DNA of 58,937 nt. Source: Albidovulum sp. (GTDB taxonomy: Bacteria > Pseudomonadota > Alphaproteobacteria > Rhodobacterales > Rhodobacteraceae). The DNA is taken from contig WFVA01000097.1 of NCBI GenBank assembly GCA_015491895.1, forward strand, positions 1 to 58,937, in the 5' to 3' direction. How positions within the stretch are numbered: position 1 is the stretch's first letter; every line of letters begins with the position of its first letter. This document shows positions 26,837-35,479 of the stretch, one piece after another. The translations under genes and the position numbers were made by a program. The notes below the pieces were generated by a model. It was not told the origin of the DNA. It did not search any database and worked only from the letters and a program-made list of their open reading frames with translations.

Positions 26837-28107
26837 GCCGCTCTACGTCCAATCGCATCCTTGAGCGGATGCAGGCGCTGCACCCAAAGATCATGGATCT
26901 CACGCTGGATCGTGTCTGGCGCCTGCTTGCCGCGCTGGGCCATCCCGAGCGCAAGCTCCCCCCCGTGATCCACATAGCCGGCACCAATGGCAAGGGCTCG
27001 GTGCAGGCGATGTTGCGCGCGGGGCTGGAGGGGGAGGGAAAGCGCGTTCATGCCTATACCTCGCCGCATCTTGCCCGCTTTCACGAGCGCATACGCCTCG
27101 CTGGCAGGCTGATCGAAGAGGATGCCCTGATCGAAATTCTTGACGAATGCCTTGCCGCGAACGGCGAGGATCAGATCACCTATTTCGAGATCACCACCGT
27201 TGCCGCCCTTCTGGCCTTCTCGATCGTGCCGGCGGATTTCACCCTGCTGGAAGTGGGGCTTGGCGGGCGGTTCGATGCCACCAATGTGATCGAGAAGCCG
27301 GCGCTCACCATCATCACGCCGGTTTCGATCGATCACACGCAGTTCCTCGGCGAAACCCTTGCCGAGATTGCCGGCGAGAAGGCGGGGATCATGAAGCGCG
27401 GGGTGCCCTGTATCGTCGGCCCTCAGCCGGAGGAAGCGCTTGCCGTGATCGAGGCGCGGGCTGAAAGGCTTGGGGTGCCTGTCATCGCACATGGCCAGCA
27501 CTGGCATGTCTGGGAAGAGCGCGGGCGGCTTGTGTTTCAGGATGAAACGGGGCTTCTCGATCTGCCGCCGCCCGTATTGCCGGGCGCGCATCAGATCCAG
27601 AACGCGGGGATCGCGCTTGCGGCCCTGCGCCATCTCGGATTTGGCGAGGCGGCGTGCGAGAGTGCGCTTGCCCGCGCCGAATGGCCAGCGCGCATGCAGC
27701 GCCTGCGAGAAGGCCCCCTGGCGCAGGCCGCCGGCAAGGCCGAGCTCTGGCTTGATGGCGGGCATAACCCCGCCGCCGGCGAAGCAATCGCCGCCCACCT
27801 GGCCACCCTTCCCACACGCCCCACGCATCTGATCTGCGGTATGCTTGCCACCAAGGATGTGGCAGGATATATGCGCCCCCTTGCGGGCGTGGCCGAAAGC
27901 CTCACGGCGGTTTCGATACCCGGGGAGCCCTCTACCCTTCCCGCCTCCGAAACGGCAGCGATCGCCCGGCGGGTCGGGCTGGATGCCCGCGAGGCCGCGG
28001 ATGTCGAGGATGCGATCCGGGCCATCACGGCGGCGCAGCCCGGCGCGCGCATCCTGATATGCGGATCACTCTATCTCGCCGGGGCGGTGCTTCGCGAAAA
28101 CGGCTGA
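26833..28107 (+). CDS. folC: Folylpolyglutamate / dihydrofolate synthase
   Basis: This ATP-dependent Mur-ligase-like enzyme adds glutamate to dihydropteroate and to tetrahydrofolates. It has 424 residues. The P-loop is IAGTNGKGSVQAM, with the folate loop YTSPHLARFHERI, the metal/ATP motif SIDHTQFLG and the C-terminal DGGHNPAAGEAIAAH. It starts with GTG inside the accD stop (GTGA), so it is translationally coupled. It ends one base from the convergent zapE gene. Confidence 0.95.
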   Translation: MSRSTSNRILERMQALHPKIMDLTLDRVWRLLAALGHPERKLPPVIHIAGTNGKGSVQAMLRAGLEGEGKRVHAYTSPHLARFHERIRLAGRLIEEDALIEILDECLAANGEDQITYFEITTVAALLAFSIVPADFTLLEVGLGGRFDATNVIEKPALTIITPVSIDHTQFLGETLAEIAGEKAGIMKRGVPCIVGPQPEEALAVIEARAERLGVPVIAHGQHWHVWEERGRLVFQDETGLLDLPPPVLPGAHQIQNAGIALAALRHLGFGEAACESALARAEWPARMQRLREGPLAQAAGKAELWLDGGHNPAAGEAIAAHLATLPTRPTHLICGMLATKDVAGYMRPLAGVAESLTAVSIPGEPSTLPASETAAIARRVGLDAREAADVEDAIRAITAAQPGARILICGSLYLAGAVLRENG

Positions 28108-29217
28108 TCACACCTGCCGGCCGCCGGAAGCATAGAGCGCCCAGCCTTTTCCCGTCATCTCACGCAGCCGGCTTGCCGTGCGATCGAATTCGAAGCTGCC
28201 CTCGCCTTCGACATAGAGCATTTCCGGCATCGCGGCCGCGCTGGCCACAAGCCCGGTGCGGGCTTCGTACAAGGCATCTATCAGGGTAACGAAACGCCGC
28301 GCCTCGTTATAGTTATCCCGCCCGAGCCGGGGAATGTGCTCGACAATCAGAACCTTCACGGCATCAGCAAGGGCCAGATAGTCCGCCGGCCCGAGAGGCG
28401 TGCCGCAAAGATCATGGAAGCGCGCCCGCGCCACGCCGTTGTGAAAGGCGGGCAGGGTGATCTCACGCCCCTTCACGCGCAGGGTGAGGGGGGCGGCATC
28501 GCCGCCGGTCAGATCCTTCCAGATCCGGTCGATTTCGCGCCGCGCGGTGGCATCATCGGGGCATAACCAGCCCCTGCTTCCCTCCAGCACGCCTTGCCGG
28601 TAATCCCGCGGGCTGGCCAGTTCGTGAACGATCATCTTCTTGCGCAGAAGGCTGATGAAGGGGAGAAACAGCTGGCGGTTGAGGCCGTTCTTGTAGAGAT
28701 CCTCGGGCGGGCGGTTCGATGTCGTCACCACCACGACGCCGAGATCGAAAAGCTTTTCGAACAATCGCCCCACGATCATCGCATCCGCGATATCGGTGAT
28801 CTGCATCTCGTCAAGCGCCAGCAGGCGCAGCCCCTTGCCGATGCCCTCGGCCACCGGGGCGATGGCATCCGCCGCCTCGCCCGCGCGCGCCTTTTCCAGC
28901 TCCTCGTGCATCTCCTGCATGAACGCATGAAAATGGACCCGCCGCTTGCCCGTGATGGAGAGGGCCTCCACGAACATGTCCATCAGCATGGACTTCCCCC
29001 GCCCGACGCCGCCCCAGAGATAAAGCCCCTGCGGCACATCCTCGGGCTTGTGAAACAGCCCCCCCAGAAGCCCGCGTTTTCGCGAGGGTGTATGCTCGAG
29101 ATGGGATCGGATATCTGCCAGCACGGGCAGGACTGCCCTCTGCGCGGGATCATCCTGCAATTCACCCGCTGCCACACGGCGCTGGTAGATTTCGGTCAGC
29201 CTTCCCGCAGCCTTCAC
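28108..29217 (-). CDS. zapE: AFG1-like AAA ATPase (cell division protein ZapE)
   Basis: This 369-residue ATPase is homologous to E. coli ZapE, which acts on the Z ring under stress, and to mitochondrial AFG1/LACE1. Walker A is GGVGRGKSMLMD, Walker B is LLALDEMQITD, and sensor/arginine motifs VVTTSNRPPEDLYKNGLNR follow (outline). The C-terminal ARFHDLCGTPLGPADYLAL is also a family hallmark. It begins with GTG at 29217 after AAGGGG; an overlapping ATG is out of frame. It is last in a leftward run starting with the ornithine cyclodeaminase-like gene. Confidence 0.93.
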   Translation of the reverse strand: MKAAGRLTEIYQRRVAAGELQDDPAQRAVLPVLADIRSHLEHTPSRKRGLLGGLFHKPEDVPQGLYLWGGVGRGKSMLMDMFVEALSITGKRRVHFHAFMQEMHEELEKARAGEAADAIAPVAEGIGKGLRLLALDEMQITDIADAMIVGRLFEKLFDLGVVVVTTSNRPPEDLYKNGLNRQLFLPFISLLRKKMIVHELASPRDYRQGVLEGSRGWLCPDDATARREIDRIWKDLTGGDAAPLTLRVKGREITLPAFHNGVARARFHDLCGTPLGPADYLALADAVKVLIVEHIPRLGRDNYNEARRFVTLIDALYEARTGLVASAAAMPEMLYVEGEGSFEFDRTASRLREMTGKGWALYASGGRQV

Positions 29218-29228
29218 GCCATTCCCCT

Positions 29229-30158
29229 TCAGACGACTTCGCGCAGGAATTCCTGCATCGCGCGGATCACATCATCCGGGCAGGTGTAGGTCATGGAATG
29301 GGTGGCGCCCGGCACTTCCGCCTGCCGTGCGCGGCGATTGAGCTCTGCCATGCGGGCCAGCCCTTCAGGCCCGATCACCGCATCGCGCTCCCCCCAGACG
29401 GCAAGCACGGGAATATCCGCTTTCGCAATCATGCGATGCGCTTCGGCCATATCCTTTGAAAGGAGGTGGCGCATGCTCGAAAGCACGGCGGGCAGGAAAC
29501 CCCGGCTGCGTGTTTCCCTGGCTTGTTTTTCATAAATGCCGGGCACTTCGGAGGGTGTCCCGGCTTCCGAAAGGATGCCGCGGCGGATCACGAAGCCGCC
29601 AAACACGCGCATCAGCCAATCGCCGATGAGGGGTGTTCGCGCAACGAAGCGGGCGAAACGGCTGGGGCGATAGGAAAGGCCCGTGGGCGCGAGGAGGATG
29701 AGGCGATCGATGCTTTCGGGGTGGCGCGCGGCAAAGCAGGCAGCTATGGCGCCGCCCATGGAATAGCCGAGCAGGGAGAAATCCTCGCCGATGCCCTGAT
29801 CGATCAGCAGATCCTCGAGCTGCATCAGGAAGAAATCGCAATCCTGACGCCCCCCGGCGCGATCGGAATAGCCGCGGCCGTAGAGATCATAGGTGAGGAT
29901 GCGAAAGCCCATCATGGAGAGGCGGGGGATGAGGGCATCCCACACATAGCTCGGGGTCGTAAGCCCATGCACGAGCACGAGCACCGGGCCATCGACATGA
30001 CCATGCCATCGGTAATGGGTCTTGCCCTGCGTGAGATCGGCGAAACGGCCGGGGGCATTGCGCCTTGCCGTTTCGTCTATCGGGCGGCGAAGGCGCTCGA
30101 GGATGAAAGGCAGCGCGATCAGAAATGCCGCCAGCAGGAGACCGACCCAGATCCACAT
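29229..30158 (-). CDS. Membrane-anchored alpha/beta hydrolase
   Basis: This 309-residue protein has one N-terminal membrane helix (MWIWVGLLLAAFLIALPFIL) followed by a cytoplasmic or periplasmic alpha/beta-hydrolase domain. The oxyanion/loop motif is LVHGLTTPSYVW, the nucleophile elbow is LLGYSMGG, and the acid and histidine are plausibly in WGERDAVIG and PGATHSMTY. The ATG at 30158 is one base from the upstream stop (TGAAATG) and has AAGGA seven bases ahead, so it is preferred over longer readings inside the previous gene. The substrate is unknown; lipases, esterases and epoxide hydrolases share this pattern. Confidence 0.85.
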   Translation of the reverse strand: MWIWVGLLLAAFLIALPFILERLRRPIDETARRNAPGRFADLTQGKTHYRWHGHVDGPVLVLVHGLTTPSYVWDALIPRLSMMGFRILTYDLYGRGYSDRAGGRQDCDFFLMQLEDLLIDQGIGEDFSLLGYSMGGAIAACFAARHPESIDRLILLAPTGLSYRPSRFARFVARTPLIGDWLMRVFGGFVIRRGILSEAGTPSEVPGIYEKQARETRSRGFLPAVLSSMRHLLSKDMAEAHRMIAKADIPVLAVWGERDAVIGPEGLARMAELNRRARQAEVPGATHSMTYTCPDDVIRAMQEFLREVV

Positions 30159-30159
30159 T

Positions 30160-31137
30160 TCAGGATCCTTCAGGCGCATGGGGCGCATCCGTGCCCTGCG
30201 CCTGCTTCCAGGTTTCAAGGATATGGCGGGCCACCATCAGATCGAGATGTGCGCCGCCGCCGTTCTTGAAAAGAGTGATTTCCTCCGGCGTCCGGCGTGC
30301 GAAACGCCCGGACGGGAGATCGTAATAATCCGCGATCACGGCATCTCTCGGGATGACGCCGGCCTTTATCGGAATGTGCAGCTCACCGATATGATCGAGC
30401 ACCGTTTCGCGGCTGTCCACGAAAATGCGCGCGTGCAGGAGGGCTTCGTCGTCCGCCTCGCGCATGTCGGGGCGGAAGGCGCCGATGAGATCGAGATGCT
30501 GCCCCGGGTGCAGCCAGGCGCCGCGGATCAGGGGCTCGCGCGCCATGGTGGCGGCGCTCACGATATCGGCTCCGCGCACGGCCCATTCGAGATCATGCAT
30601 CACCTGCACGCCGGGATATTCGCCCGCTAGCGCCTCGGCGCGCCCGGGTGTGCGGTTCCAGAGGGTGATCGCGGCTTCCGGGAAGCCGGTCCTGTATGCC
30701 TCGATGAGGGCCCGCGCCACGCTTCCGGCGCCGAGAATGGTGATGCTCCGGCTTTCGGGGCGGGCGAGCTTCAGGGCGGCAAGCAGGCTGTCGGCCGCCG
30801 TTTTCCAGCGCGTAAGAAGGTGGAAATCGATCAGGGCTTCGAGCCGGCCATCCGCATCGGAGAAGAGATTGACGGCGCCATTGACGGAAGGAATCTCCTT
30901 TTCGCAGTTTCCGGGGAATACGGTTGCCGCCTTCACCAGCAGCCCGAGGCCGTCGATCAGCGCCGAGCGGGTGAGCAGGCTGTCGCATCCGTGCCCGAGG
31001 AGGGTATCGGCGAGCCTTGCCTGGGGGCGGGAATGGCCTTCCTCGATGGCGCGCGCAACCGTGCGCCAATCGAGAAGCGGCTCGGCCGCCTTGCGCGAAA
31101 TGATCGCGAAATCCGGGCTGTTGGCATTATCTGACAT
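30160..31137 (-). CDS. Ornithine cyclodeaminase / mu-crystallin family protein
   Basis: This is a 325-residue NAD(P)-binding protein. The N-terminal part has LVKAATVFPGNCEKEIPSVN and GRLEALIDFHLLTRWKTAADS (outlined), and the Rossmann fold contains ITILGAGSVARALIEAY. Members include ornithine cyclodeaminase, alanine dehydrogenase and delta-1-pyrroline-2-carboxylate reductase. The catalytic aspartate of true ornithine cyclodeaminases cannot be assigned with certainty by eye, so a pyrroline carboxylate reductase role is equally possible. AAAGGCGG precedes the ATG at 31137. It is ten bases after the DUF188 gene on the same strand. Confidence 0.85.
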   Translation of the reverse strand: MSDNANSPDFAIISRKAAEPLLDWRTVARAIEEGHSRPQARLADTLLGHGCDSLLTRSALIDGLGLLVKAATVFPGNCEKEIPSVNGAVNLFSDADGRLEALIDFHLLTRWKTAADSLLAALKLARPESRSITILGAGSVARALIEAYRTGFPEAAITLWNRTPGRAEALAGEYPGVQVMHDLEWAVRGADIVSAATMAREPLIRGAWLHPGQHLDLIGAFRPDMREADDEALLHARIFVDSRETVLDHIGELHIPIKAGVIPRDAVIADYYDLPSGRFARRTPEEITLFKNGGGAHLDLMVARHILETWKQAQGTDAPHAPEGS

Positions 31138-31146
31138 ATCCGCCTT

Positions 31147-31593
31147 TCAATCCCTCATGGCTGCTCGGATCGTGTTTTCCAGCGCGGAGAGGAAACGCGA
31201 GCGATCGGCCTTTGTAAAGGGTTTGCCGCCCCCCTTGCGAAAAGGATCGGCGGCGCGCAGATCGGCGGCAAGATCGCGCATGGCGAGCTGCTGGCCGATG
31301 TTGGCGGGCGTGAAGGCCGTGCCATCGGGCCTCAGCACCCGCGCTCCCGCGGCGATGCATTTCGCTGCCAGGGGTATGTCGGACGTGATCACGATATCGC
31401 CCGCACCGGCGTGATCGGCGATCCATTTGTCAGCCGCATCCGCCCCCTCGGGCACATAGACCATTTCCACCAGCGGATTGCGCGAGGGCCGCAGCCCCCC
31501 GTTGGCGACGATCTTCACCGGCATCCGGTGGCGCGTGGCGACCTGCTCGATCTCGCCCTTCACGGGGCAGGCATCGCCATCCACGTAGATCAT
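31147..31593 (-). CDS. YaiI/YqxD-family (DUF188) PIN-like protein
   Basis: This 148-residue protein matches the DUF188 family. It begins [15 protein letters not shown], has [18 protein letters not shown] and [19 protein letters not shown], and ends with a [16 protein letters not shown] segment. The conserved aspartates in DGDACP and ITSDIPLA resemble a PIN-like nuclease centre, but no activity is established. It overlaps the upstream permease gene by four bases (ATGA). Confidence 0.9.
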   Translation of the reverse strand: MIYVDGDACPVKGEIEQVATRHRMPVKIVANGGLRPSRNPLVEMVYVPEGADAADKWIADHAGAGDIVITSDIPLAAKCIAAGARVLRPDGTAFTPANIGQQLAMRDLAADLRAADPFRKGGGKPFTKADRSRFLSALENTIRAAMRD

Positions 31594-32519
31594 GATCCCG
31601 CCACCATGGCGATGACGAAGGGGATCGTCAGGATGCTGCAGATCGTGGAAATCAGGATTGCCGCCGAAATGCGCTGAGGGGCGATGCCGTAATGCTGTGC
31701 AAGGATGAAGACATTACCGGCAACAGGCAGCGCGGCGGCCGAAATCATGACGCTCGCGGCAAAGCGCTCCACATGGAATATCCACAGCGCCGCGATGGCC
31801 ACGCCAAGCGGATGCAGCACCAGCTTCACGAAGGATATCCACCCCGCCACGGCGAGCCGCTCGGCCGATTTCGTGGCCAGCGATGCGCCGATCACGAACA
31901 GCGCGCAGGGCGTTGCCGCGCCGCTCAGCAGGCGCAGAAATTCATCCGCCGGCTGCGGGATCGTGAGGCCGGAGGAGGCCCATGCCAGCCCGAGCACGAT
32001 CGAGACGATCATCGGATTGCGCAGGAGCCCGAGCAGGATCGATTTCAGCACCGCCGGCGATACGCGCCCGTCCCGGCTGGCGCTCACGATGACCACGATC
32101 AGGCTGCCGAAAACGACCAGATCCGCCGAGAGCACGAGCATGTTGGGGCCGATCGCTTCGGGGCCGAGCAGAAGCGCGAGCATGGGCAGGCCCAGAAAGC
32201 CCACATTCGCCGTGATCCCGGCATGAGCTTCCATGGCCGCCATTTCCAGCCGCTGGCCACGCGCAAGGGCTATGGTGAGAGCGATGAGGTAGATCGCGAA
32301 TGTGCCCCCGACATAGGCGCCGAGGAAGCGGGCATCGAGCACCTCTTCGAGTGTAAGATTCGCCGCGAAGCGAAACAGCATGGCCGACAAGGCGAAATAG
32401 AAGACGAAGCGCGTGAGCCAGGCCACCGCCTCGGGGGGGAAGAAGCGCGTGCGCGCGGCGCCGTAGCCAAGCCCGATCAGCGCGAAGAAGGGAAGCGTTT
32501 TCAGGAAAATCGCCAGCAT
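31590..32519 (-). CDS. AEC-family permease (auxin efflux carrier fold)
   Basis: This is a 309-residue inner-membrane carrier with about ten membrane helices. The N-terminus [21 protein letters not shown] and the C-terminal half with [12 protein letters not shown] are typical of bacterial AEC proteins. These move organic acids or amino acids, malonate or malate in known cases. The substrate cannot be told from sequence. It is coupled to the DUF188 gene by an ATGA overlap and follows mbfA by 60 bases on the same strand. Confidence 0.88.
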   Translation of the reverse strand: MLAIFLKTLPFFALIGLGYGAARTRFFPPEAVAWLTRFVFYFALSAMLFRFAANLTLEEVLDARFLGAYVGGTFAIYLIALTIALARGQRLEMAAMEAHAGITANVGFLGLPMLALLLGPEAIGPNMLVLSADLVVFGSLIVVIVSASRDGRVSPAVLKSILLGLLRNPMIVSIVLGLAWASSGLTIPQPADEFLRLLSGAATPCALFVIGASLATKSAERLAVAGWISFVKLVLHPLGVAIAALWIFHVERFAASVMISAAALPVAGNVFILAQHYGIAPQRISAAILISTICSILTIPFVIAMVAGS

Positions 32520-32579
32520 GGGAAGGGCTTAGCACGTGGCTGGCGCATATGCCAGCCGACGCAGCCACAGGCTGGCAGC

Positions 32580-33557
32580 CTATCCGGCGCCGATCAGCGC
32601 CCCGGCCGCGAAGACCAGCGCCCCCCCGAGCACCACCTGAAACGCCGCCCTGTGGAAGGGCGTTTCCATGAATTTGTTCTGGATCCAGGCGATTGCCCAG
32701 AGCTCGATGAACACGATGATGATGGCGATCGTGGTGGCTGTCCAGAAATCGGGGATCAGATAGGGCAGCGCGTGACCAAGGCCGCCGATCGTCGTCATCA
32801 CGCCCGAGGCGATACCGCGTTTCAGAGGCGAGCCACGGCCGGAAAGCTCGCCGTCATCGGAGGCGGCTTCGGTGAATCCCATGGAAATGCCGGCACCGAT
32901 GGAGGCTGCAAGGCCGACCTGGAAGGTCGTCCAGGTGTCCTGCGTGGCGAAAGCCGTGGCGAAGATCGGCGCCAGGGTAGAAACAGAACCATCCATCAGC
33001 CCCGCAAGGCCTGGCTGCACCCATGTGAGCACGAACTGGCGATGCGCGATTCGATCTTCCGTTTCCTTTATATCCTCGGGCAGGTGCTTCTGCTCAAGCT
33101 CTTCGGCGGCCCTGATGTGATCTGCCTCGGCCGCCGCAAGATCGCCCAGGAGCTTGCGGGTGGCGGCATCCTGCGTGCGCTGGGCGGCCTTCAGATAGAA
33201 CTGCTGCGCATCGCGCTCCATCAGCGCCGCTTCCTCGCGGATACGTTCGAGCGGCAGGTTTTCCATCAGCCAGACGGGCCGCCGGGCGTAGAACCCGGCA
33301 ACATGCTCGCGCCGGATCAGGGGAATGGTATCGCCGAAGCGGGATTTGAAGAGTTCGATCAGCTGGCGGCGGTGCCCGTCTTCCTCACAGGCCATTTCCT
33401 CGAAAACGGCCGCCGAAGCCGGATATTTCTCGCGCAGTTTCTCGGCATAGGTGCGATAGATCTGAGCGTCATCTTCTTCGGAGGAGATGGCGAGGGCGAG
33501 GATCTCCTTTTCGCTCAGATCTGAGAAACGGCGCCGCGATGCAATTCCAGGTATCAT
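32580..33557 (-). CDS. mbfA: Membrane-bound ferritin-like iron exporter MbfA
   Basis: This 325-residue protein fuses an N-terminal ferritin-like four-helix domain (about 1-165) to a C-terminal VIT1/CCC1-type membrane domain. Di-iron ligands are visible in AISSEEDDAQIYRTY and FEEMACEEDGHRRQL, and again in LMERDAQQFY and AAAEADHIRAAEEL. The membrane part contains GLMDGSVSTLAPIFATAFA. In Agrobacterium and Bradyrhizobium, MbfA exports iron and protects against peroxide, under Irr control. The ATG at 33557 has GAGGGG five bases upstream, and is preferred to a TTG twelve codons earlier. An Irr-like box precedes it. Confidence 0.9.
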   Translation of the reverse strand: MIPGIASRRRFSDLSEKEILALAISSEEDDAQIYRTYAEKLREKYPASAAVFEEMACEEDGHRRQLIELFKSRFGDTIPLIRREHVAGFYARRPVWLMENLPLERIREEAALMERDAQQFYLKAAQRTQDAATRKLLGDLAAAEADHIRAAEELEQKHLPEDIKETEDRIAHRQFVLTWVQPGLAGLMDGSVSTLAPIFATAFATQDTWTTFQVGLAASIGAGISMGFTEAASDDGELSGRGSPLKRGIASGVMTTIGGLGHALPYLIPDFWTATTIAIIIVFIELWAIAWIQNKFMETPFHRAAFQVVLGGALVFAAGALIGAG

Positions 33558-33578
33558 ACTGCCCCTCATTTTCGAACT

Positions 33579-33595
33579 TTTAGAATGATTCAAAA
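33579..33595 (-). promoter_or_regulatory. Irr-box (ICE)-like dyad upstream of mbfA
   Basis: The window reads TTTAGAA-TGA-TTCAAAA, a 7-3-7 inverted repeat with one mismatch. It closely fits the iron control element TTTAGAA-N3-TTCTAAA that I recall for Irr in alphaproteobacteria. It lies 22 bases before the mbfA ATG, over or just after the likely promoter, as expected for repression in low iron. Confidence 0.7.
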
Positions 33596-33632
33596 TATAT
33601 TTGCCCGGCGTTGCCAGTGCAATGTGAAAAAA

Positions 33633-33701
33633 TGAACTATACGGTTTATTTTTGCCTTGAAGAGTGAACCATACTGTTTAGTATAGTTTTTCGAACGGTT
33701 C
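33633..33701 (+). promoter_or_regulatory. Repeated operator-like elements before the small exported peptide gene
   Basis: TGAACTATACGGTTTA (33633-33648) and TGAACCATACTGTTTA (33665-33680) are near-identical and exactly 32 bp apart, about three helical turns. The second extends into the palindrome ATACTGTTTAGTAT, and a short palindrome GAACGGTTC follows at 33693-33701. TATAGT at 33683-33688 is a reasonable -10 box. Such spaced dyads over a promoter are typical of a TetR repressor, and a tetR gene follows. Confidence 0.6.
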
Positions 33702-33719
33702 AGAAATATGGAGGCCAGA

Positions 33720-33908
33720 ATGATCAGATTGCGTAACTTCGCCCTTGCCGGATTGATTGCCCTCACATCCTTTCCGGCTCATGCCGAAAACTGGGGGGTT
33801 GAATTCCCCCATCTCACCTTCCCGAAACCCTCCGCGCCGGAGGCGGACAGAAAATGCACGGATATCGGGGCTACCTCCGATTGCAGGGTGGCGCAGCCGC
33901 ATGATTGA
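33720..33908 (+). CDS. Small exported peptide of unknown function
   Basis: This 62-residue ORF has a clear signal peptide (MIRLRNFALAGLIALTSFPAH, with cleavage after AHA near residue 22). The mature part of about 40 residues starts ENWGVEFPHLTFPKP and has two cysteines (46 and 55) that could form a disulfide. A GGAGG sits six bases before this ATG, better than the ATG at 33708. I recognise no family. It lies directly under the operator repeats and upstream of tetR and an I78-type inhibitor. Confidence 0.6.
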   Translation: MIRLRNFALAGLIALTSFPAHAENWGVEFPHLTFPKPSAPEADRKCTDIGATSDCRVAQPHD

Positions 33909-33912
33909 AGAA

Positions 33913-33928
33913 CCCCCGGCACCGGGGG
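33913..33928 (+). repeat. GC hairpin after the small peptide gene
   Basis: CCCCCGG-CA-CCGGGGG is a perfect inverted repeat four bases after the peptide stop codon; it would fold as a 6-bp stem with a GCAC loop. No T-run follows, so it may stabilise the 3' end or pause polymerase rather than terminate on its own. Confidence 0.45.
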
Positions 33929-33958
33929 CGTGATCCCGGTGCGGGCGCTCCCATTCAC

Positions 33959-33988
33959 TTGCTTCGCCTGAACCGATCGGTCTATGCT
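33959..33988 (+). promoter_or_regulatory. Likely tetR promoter with palindromic operator
   Basis: TTGCTT (33959-33964) and TATGCT (33983-33988) are 18 bases apart. The spacer contains the perfect palindrome ACCGATCGGT (33972-33981) with GGTCTA on its right side, the form of many TetR-family operators. It ends 19 bases before the tetR ATG, so autoregulation is plausible. Confidence 0.5.
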
Positions 33989-34007
33989 TCCGGCAAGGGG
34001 GATGCCG

Positions 34008-34625
34008 ATGCCGGAAAGCTGTTGCAGGATACGGAAAGGGCGCAAGTTCGAACAGGTTCTGGAAGGAGCCCGGAAGATCTTCATGCGCGATGGCTATGAG
34101 GGCGCGAGCGTGGATGAAATCGCCCGTGAGGCCGGGGTTTCGAAGGCCACGCTCTACAGCTACTTCCCCGACAAACGGCTTCTGTTTGCCGAAGTCGCCA
34201 AGAGCGAATGCACCCGGCAGGCCGATAACGCATTGGAATTGCTGACATCGGATGACGATCCGGCGGATGTTCTTCGAGAGGCCGGAGAGCGTATCATTGC
34301 CTTCTTCTCCTCCGATTTCGGCCTCAGCATGTATCGCATCTGTGTTGCCGAATCCTGCCGGTTTCCCGAGTTGGGGCAAAGATTCTATGAATCCGGGCCC
34401 AAGCTTTTGCGCGACAGGATTGTGGAATATCTCCGCCATGCCGCCGCGCTTGGAAAGCTCCAGATAGAGGATTTCGAGCTGGCGGCCGATCAGTTTGCGG
34501 AGCTTTGCCGGGCATCCTATTTCCCGAAGCTCCTGTGCGGAGTGGGGGAGAAGATCGGCCCTGATGAAAGGGAAAGGGTGCTTGAGGGTGCGATCGAAAT
34601 GTTCATGGCGAGGTATGGCACATGA
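34008..34625 (+). CDS. TetR/AcrR-family regulator
   Basis: This 205-residue protein has a helix-turn-helix at about residues 15-60: ARKIFMRDGYEGASVDEIAR followed by EAGVSKATLYSYFPDKRLLF. The ligand domain is of the AefR-like type (MYRICVAESCRFPELGQRFYE). AAGGGGG ends six bases before the ATG at 34008; another ATG at 34002 is too close. Its stop overlaps the I78 inhibitor start (ATGA), so the two are cotranslated. By location it probably controls the peptide gene, itself and the inhibitor. The ligand is unknown. Confidence 0.88.
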   Translation: MPESCCRIRKGRKFEQVLEGARKIFMRDGYEGASVDEIAREAGVSKATLYSYFPDKRLLFAEVAKSECTRQADNALELLTSDDDPADVLREAGERIIAFFSSDFGLSMYRICVAESCRFPELGQRFYESGPKLLRDRIVEYLRHAAALGKLQIEDFELAADQFAELCRASYFPKLLCGVGEKIGPDERERVLEGAIEMFMARYGT

Positions 34626-34891
34626 GACATGCTGCTTGCGCAATTTGCTCCCTCGTGCTCGCGGCCTGTGTGGATGCCGGGCCGCCTCCCGCGCAAACGC
34701 CCACGTGCAGCGCGCAGGGCGGATATGAAAGCCTCGTGGGTAAATCTGCGGATATCCTGGCTTCCATGACCTTTCCCTCACCCGTGCGTGTCATAAGGCA
34801 GGGGATGCCCGTGACGACGGATTTCCATCCCGAGCGCCTCAACATCGAGATTGACGACAAGAACCGCATCAGCCGGGTGTGGTGCAGCTAG
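34622..34891 (+). CDS. I78-family peptidase inhibitor-like lipoprotein
   Basis: This 89-residue protein has a lipoprotein signal with LVLAAC (lipid cysteine 16). The mature domain reads LVGKSADILASMTF, VRVIRQGMPVTTDFHPERL and NIEIDDKNRISRVWC, the pattern of the I78 (elastase inhibitor AFLEI) family. Cys29 and Cys88 bracket the domain and may pair. It would sit in the periplasm or on the outer membrane and bind a serine protease. It is coupled to tetR by ATGA, and its end overlaps the convergent paa tetR gene by four bases. Confidence 0.8.
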   Translation: MRHAACAICSLVLAACVDAGPPPAQTPTCSAQGGYESLVGKSADILASMTFPSPVRVIRQGMPVTTDFHPERLNIEIDDKNRISRVWCS

Positions 34892-35475
34892 CCGGAGATC
34901 GCCGGCAGGCCACCGATTGCCATGTCGGCCACCAGATCTCCGTATTCCTCCCGGCTCACGCCCCTGCCGGGGCGGTGCCACATGTAGAACCAGTTGAGCA
35001 TCCCGAAAACGGCCATGGCCGCGGCGCGGGCGTGATCAGGATCGGACAGGTTCTCCGGCGCGATCTGCCGGACGGCACACTCCATCACCTGCACCATCTT
35101 GCGCTGGTGTGCGAGCAGGGGTTGGCGCAGTTCGGGCGGCAGCTTGTGGAGCGCATCGGCCTGCAGTTTGTGTTCGGCATCGGCGTTGCGGTAGGCGGTC
35201 AGGATCGCATGGATCAGGCGGCGCAGGTAATCCGGGCCTTCAGGCACGGATTCCATGATATGCAGGAGATTGGAGAGGTGGGTGTCGAGGATATCGAAGA
35301 GAAGGGCGTCCTTGCTTTCGTAATAGTGGTAGAGCAGAGCCTTTGATACGCCGCAATGGCTGGCGGCACCGGCCATGGAAGCACGATCGAAGCCATGCGT
35401 GGCAAAATATTCTGCCGCCCCCTTGCGGATGGCGGCGCGTTTTTCGTCGTAATCCCGGGCAATGCCGCGCGCCAT
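34888..35475 (-). CDS. TetR-family regulator of the phenylacetate locus (PaaR-like)
   Basis: This is a 195-residue TetR protein. The DNA-binding helices are in AEYFATHGFDRASMAGAASH and CGVSKALLYHYYESKDALLF. A long helical ligand domain ends with WFYMWHRPGRGVSREEYGDL. It is the last gene of the leftward paaI-paaJ-paaK-tetR unit, five bases after paaK. By family and place it is likely the PaaR repressor, released by phenylacetyl-CoA. A dyad between the divergent paaI and paaZ genes is its best candidate site. Confidence 0.85.
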   Translation of the reverse strand: MARGIARDYDEKRAAIRKGAAEYFATHGFDRASMAGAASHCGVSKALLYHYYESKDALLFDILDTHLSNLLHIMESVPEGPDYLRRLIHAILTAYRNADAEHKLQADALHKLPPELRQPLLAHQRKMVQVMECAVRQIAPENLSDPDHARAAAMAVFGMLNWFYMWHRPGRGVSREEYGDLVADMAIGGLPAISG

Positions 35476-35479
35476 CGGC

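Noticed and set aside
33913-33928. A terminator after the small peptide gene
   Set aside because: The hairpin is strong but no T-run follows, so it is listed only as an inverted repeat.
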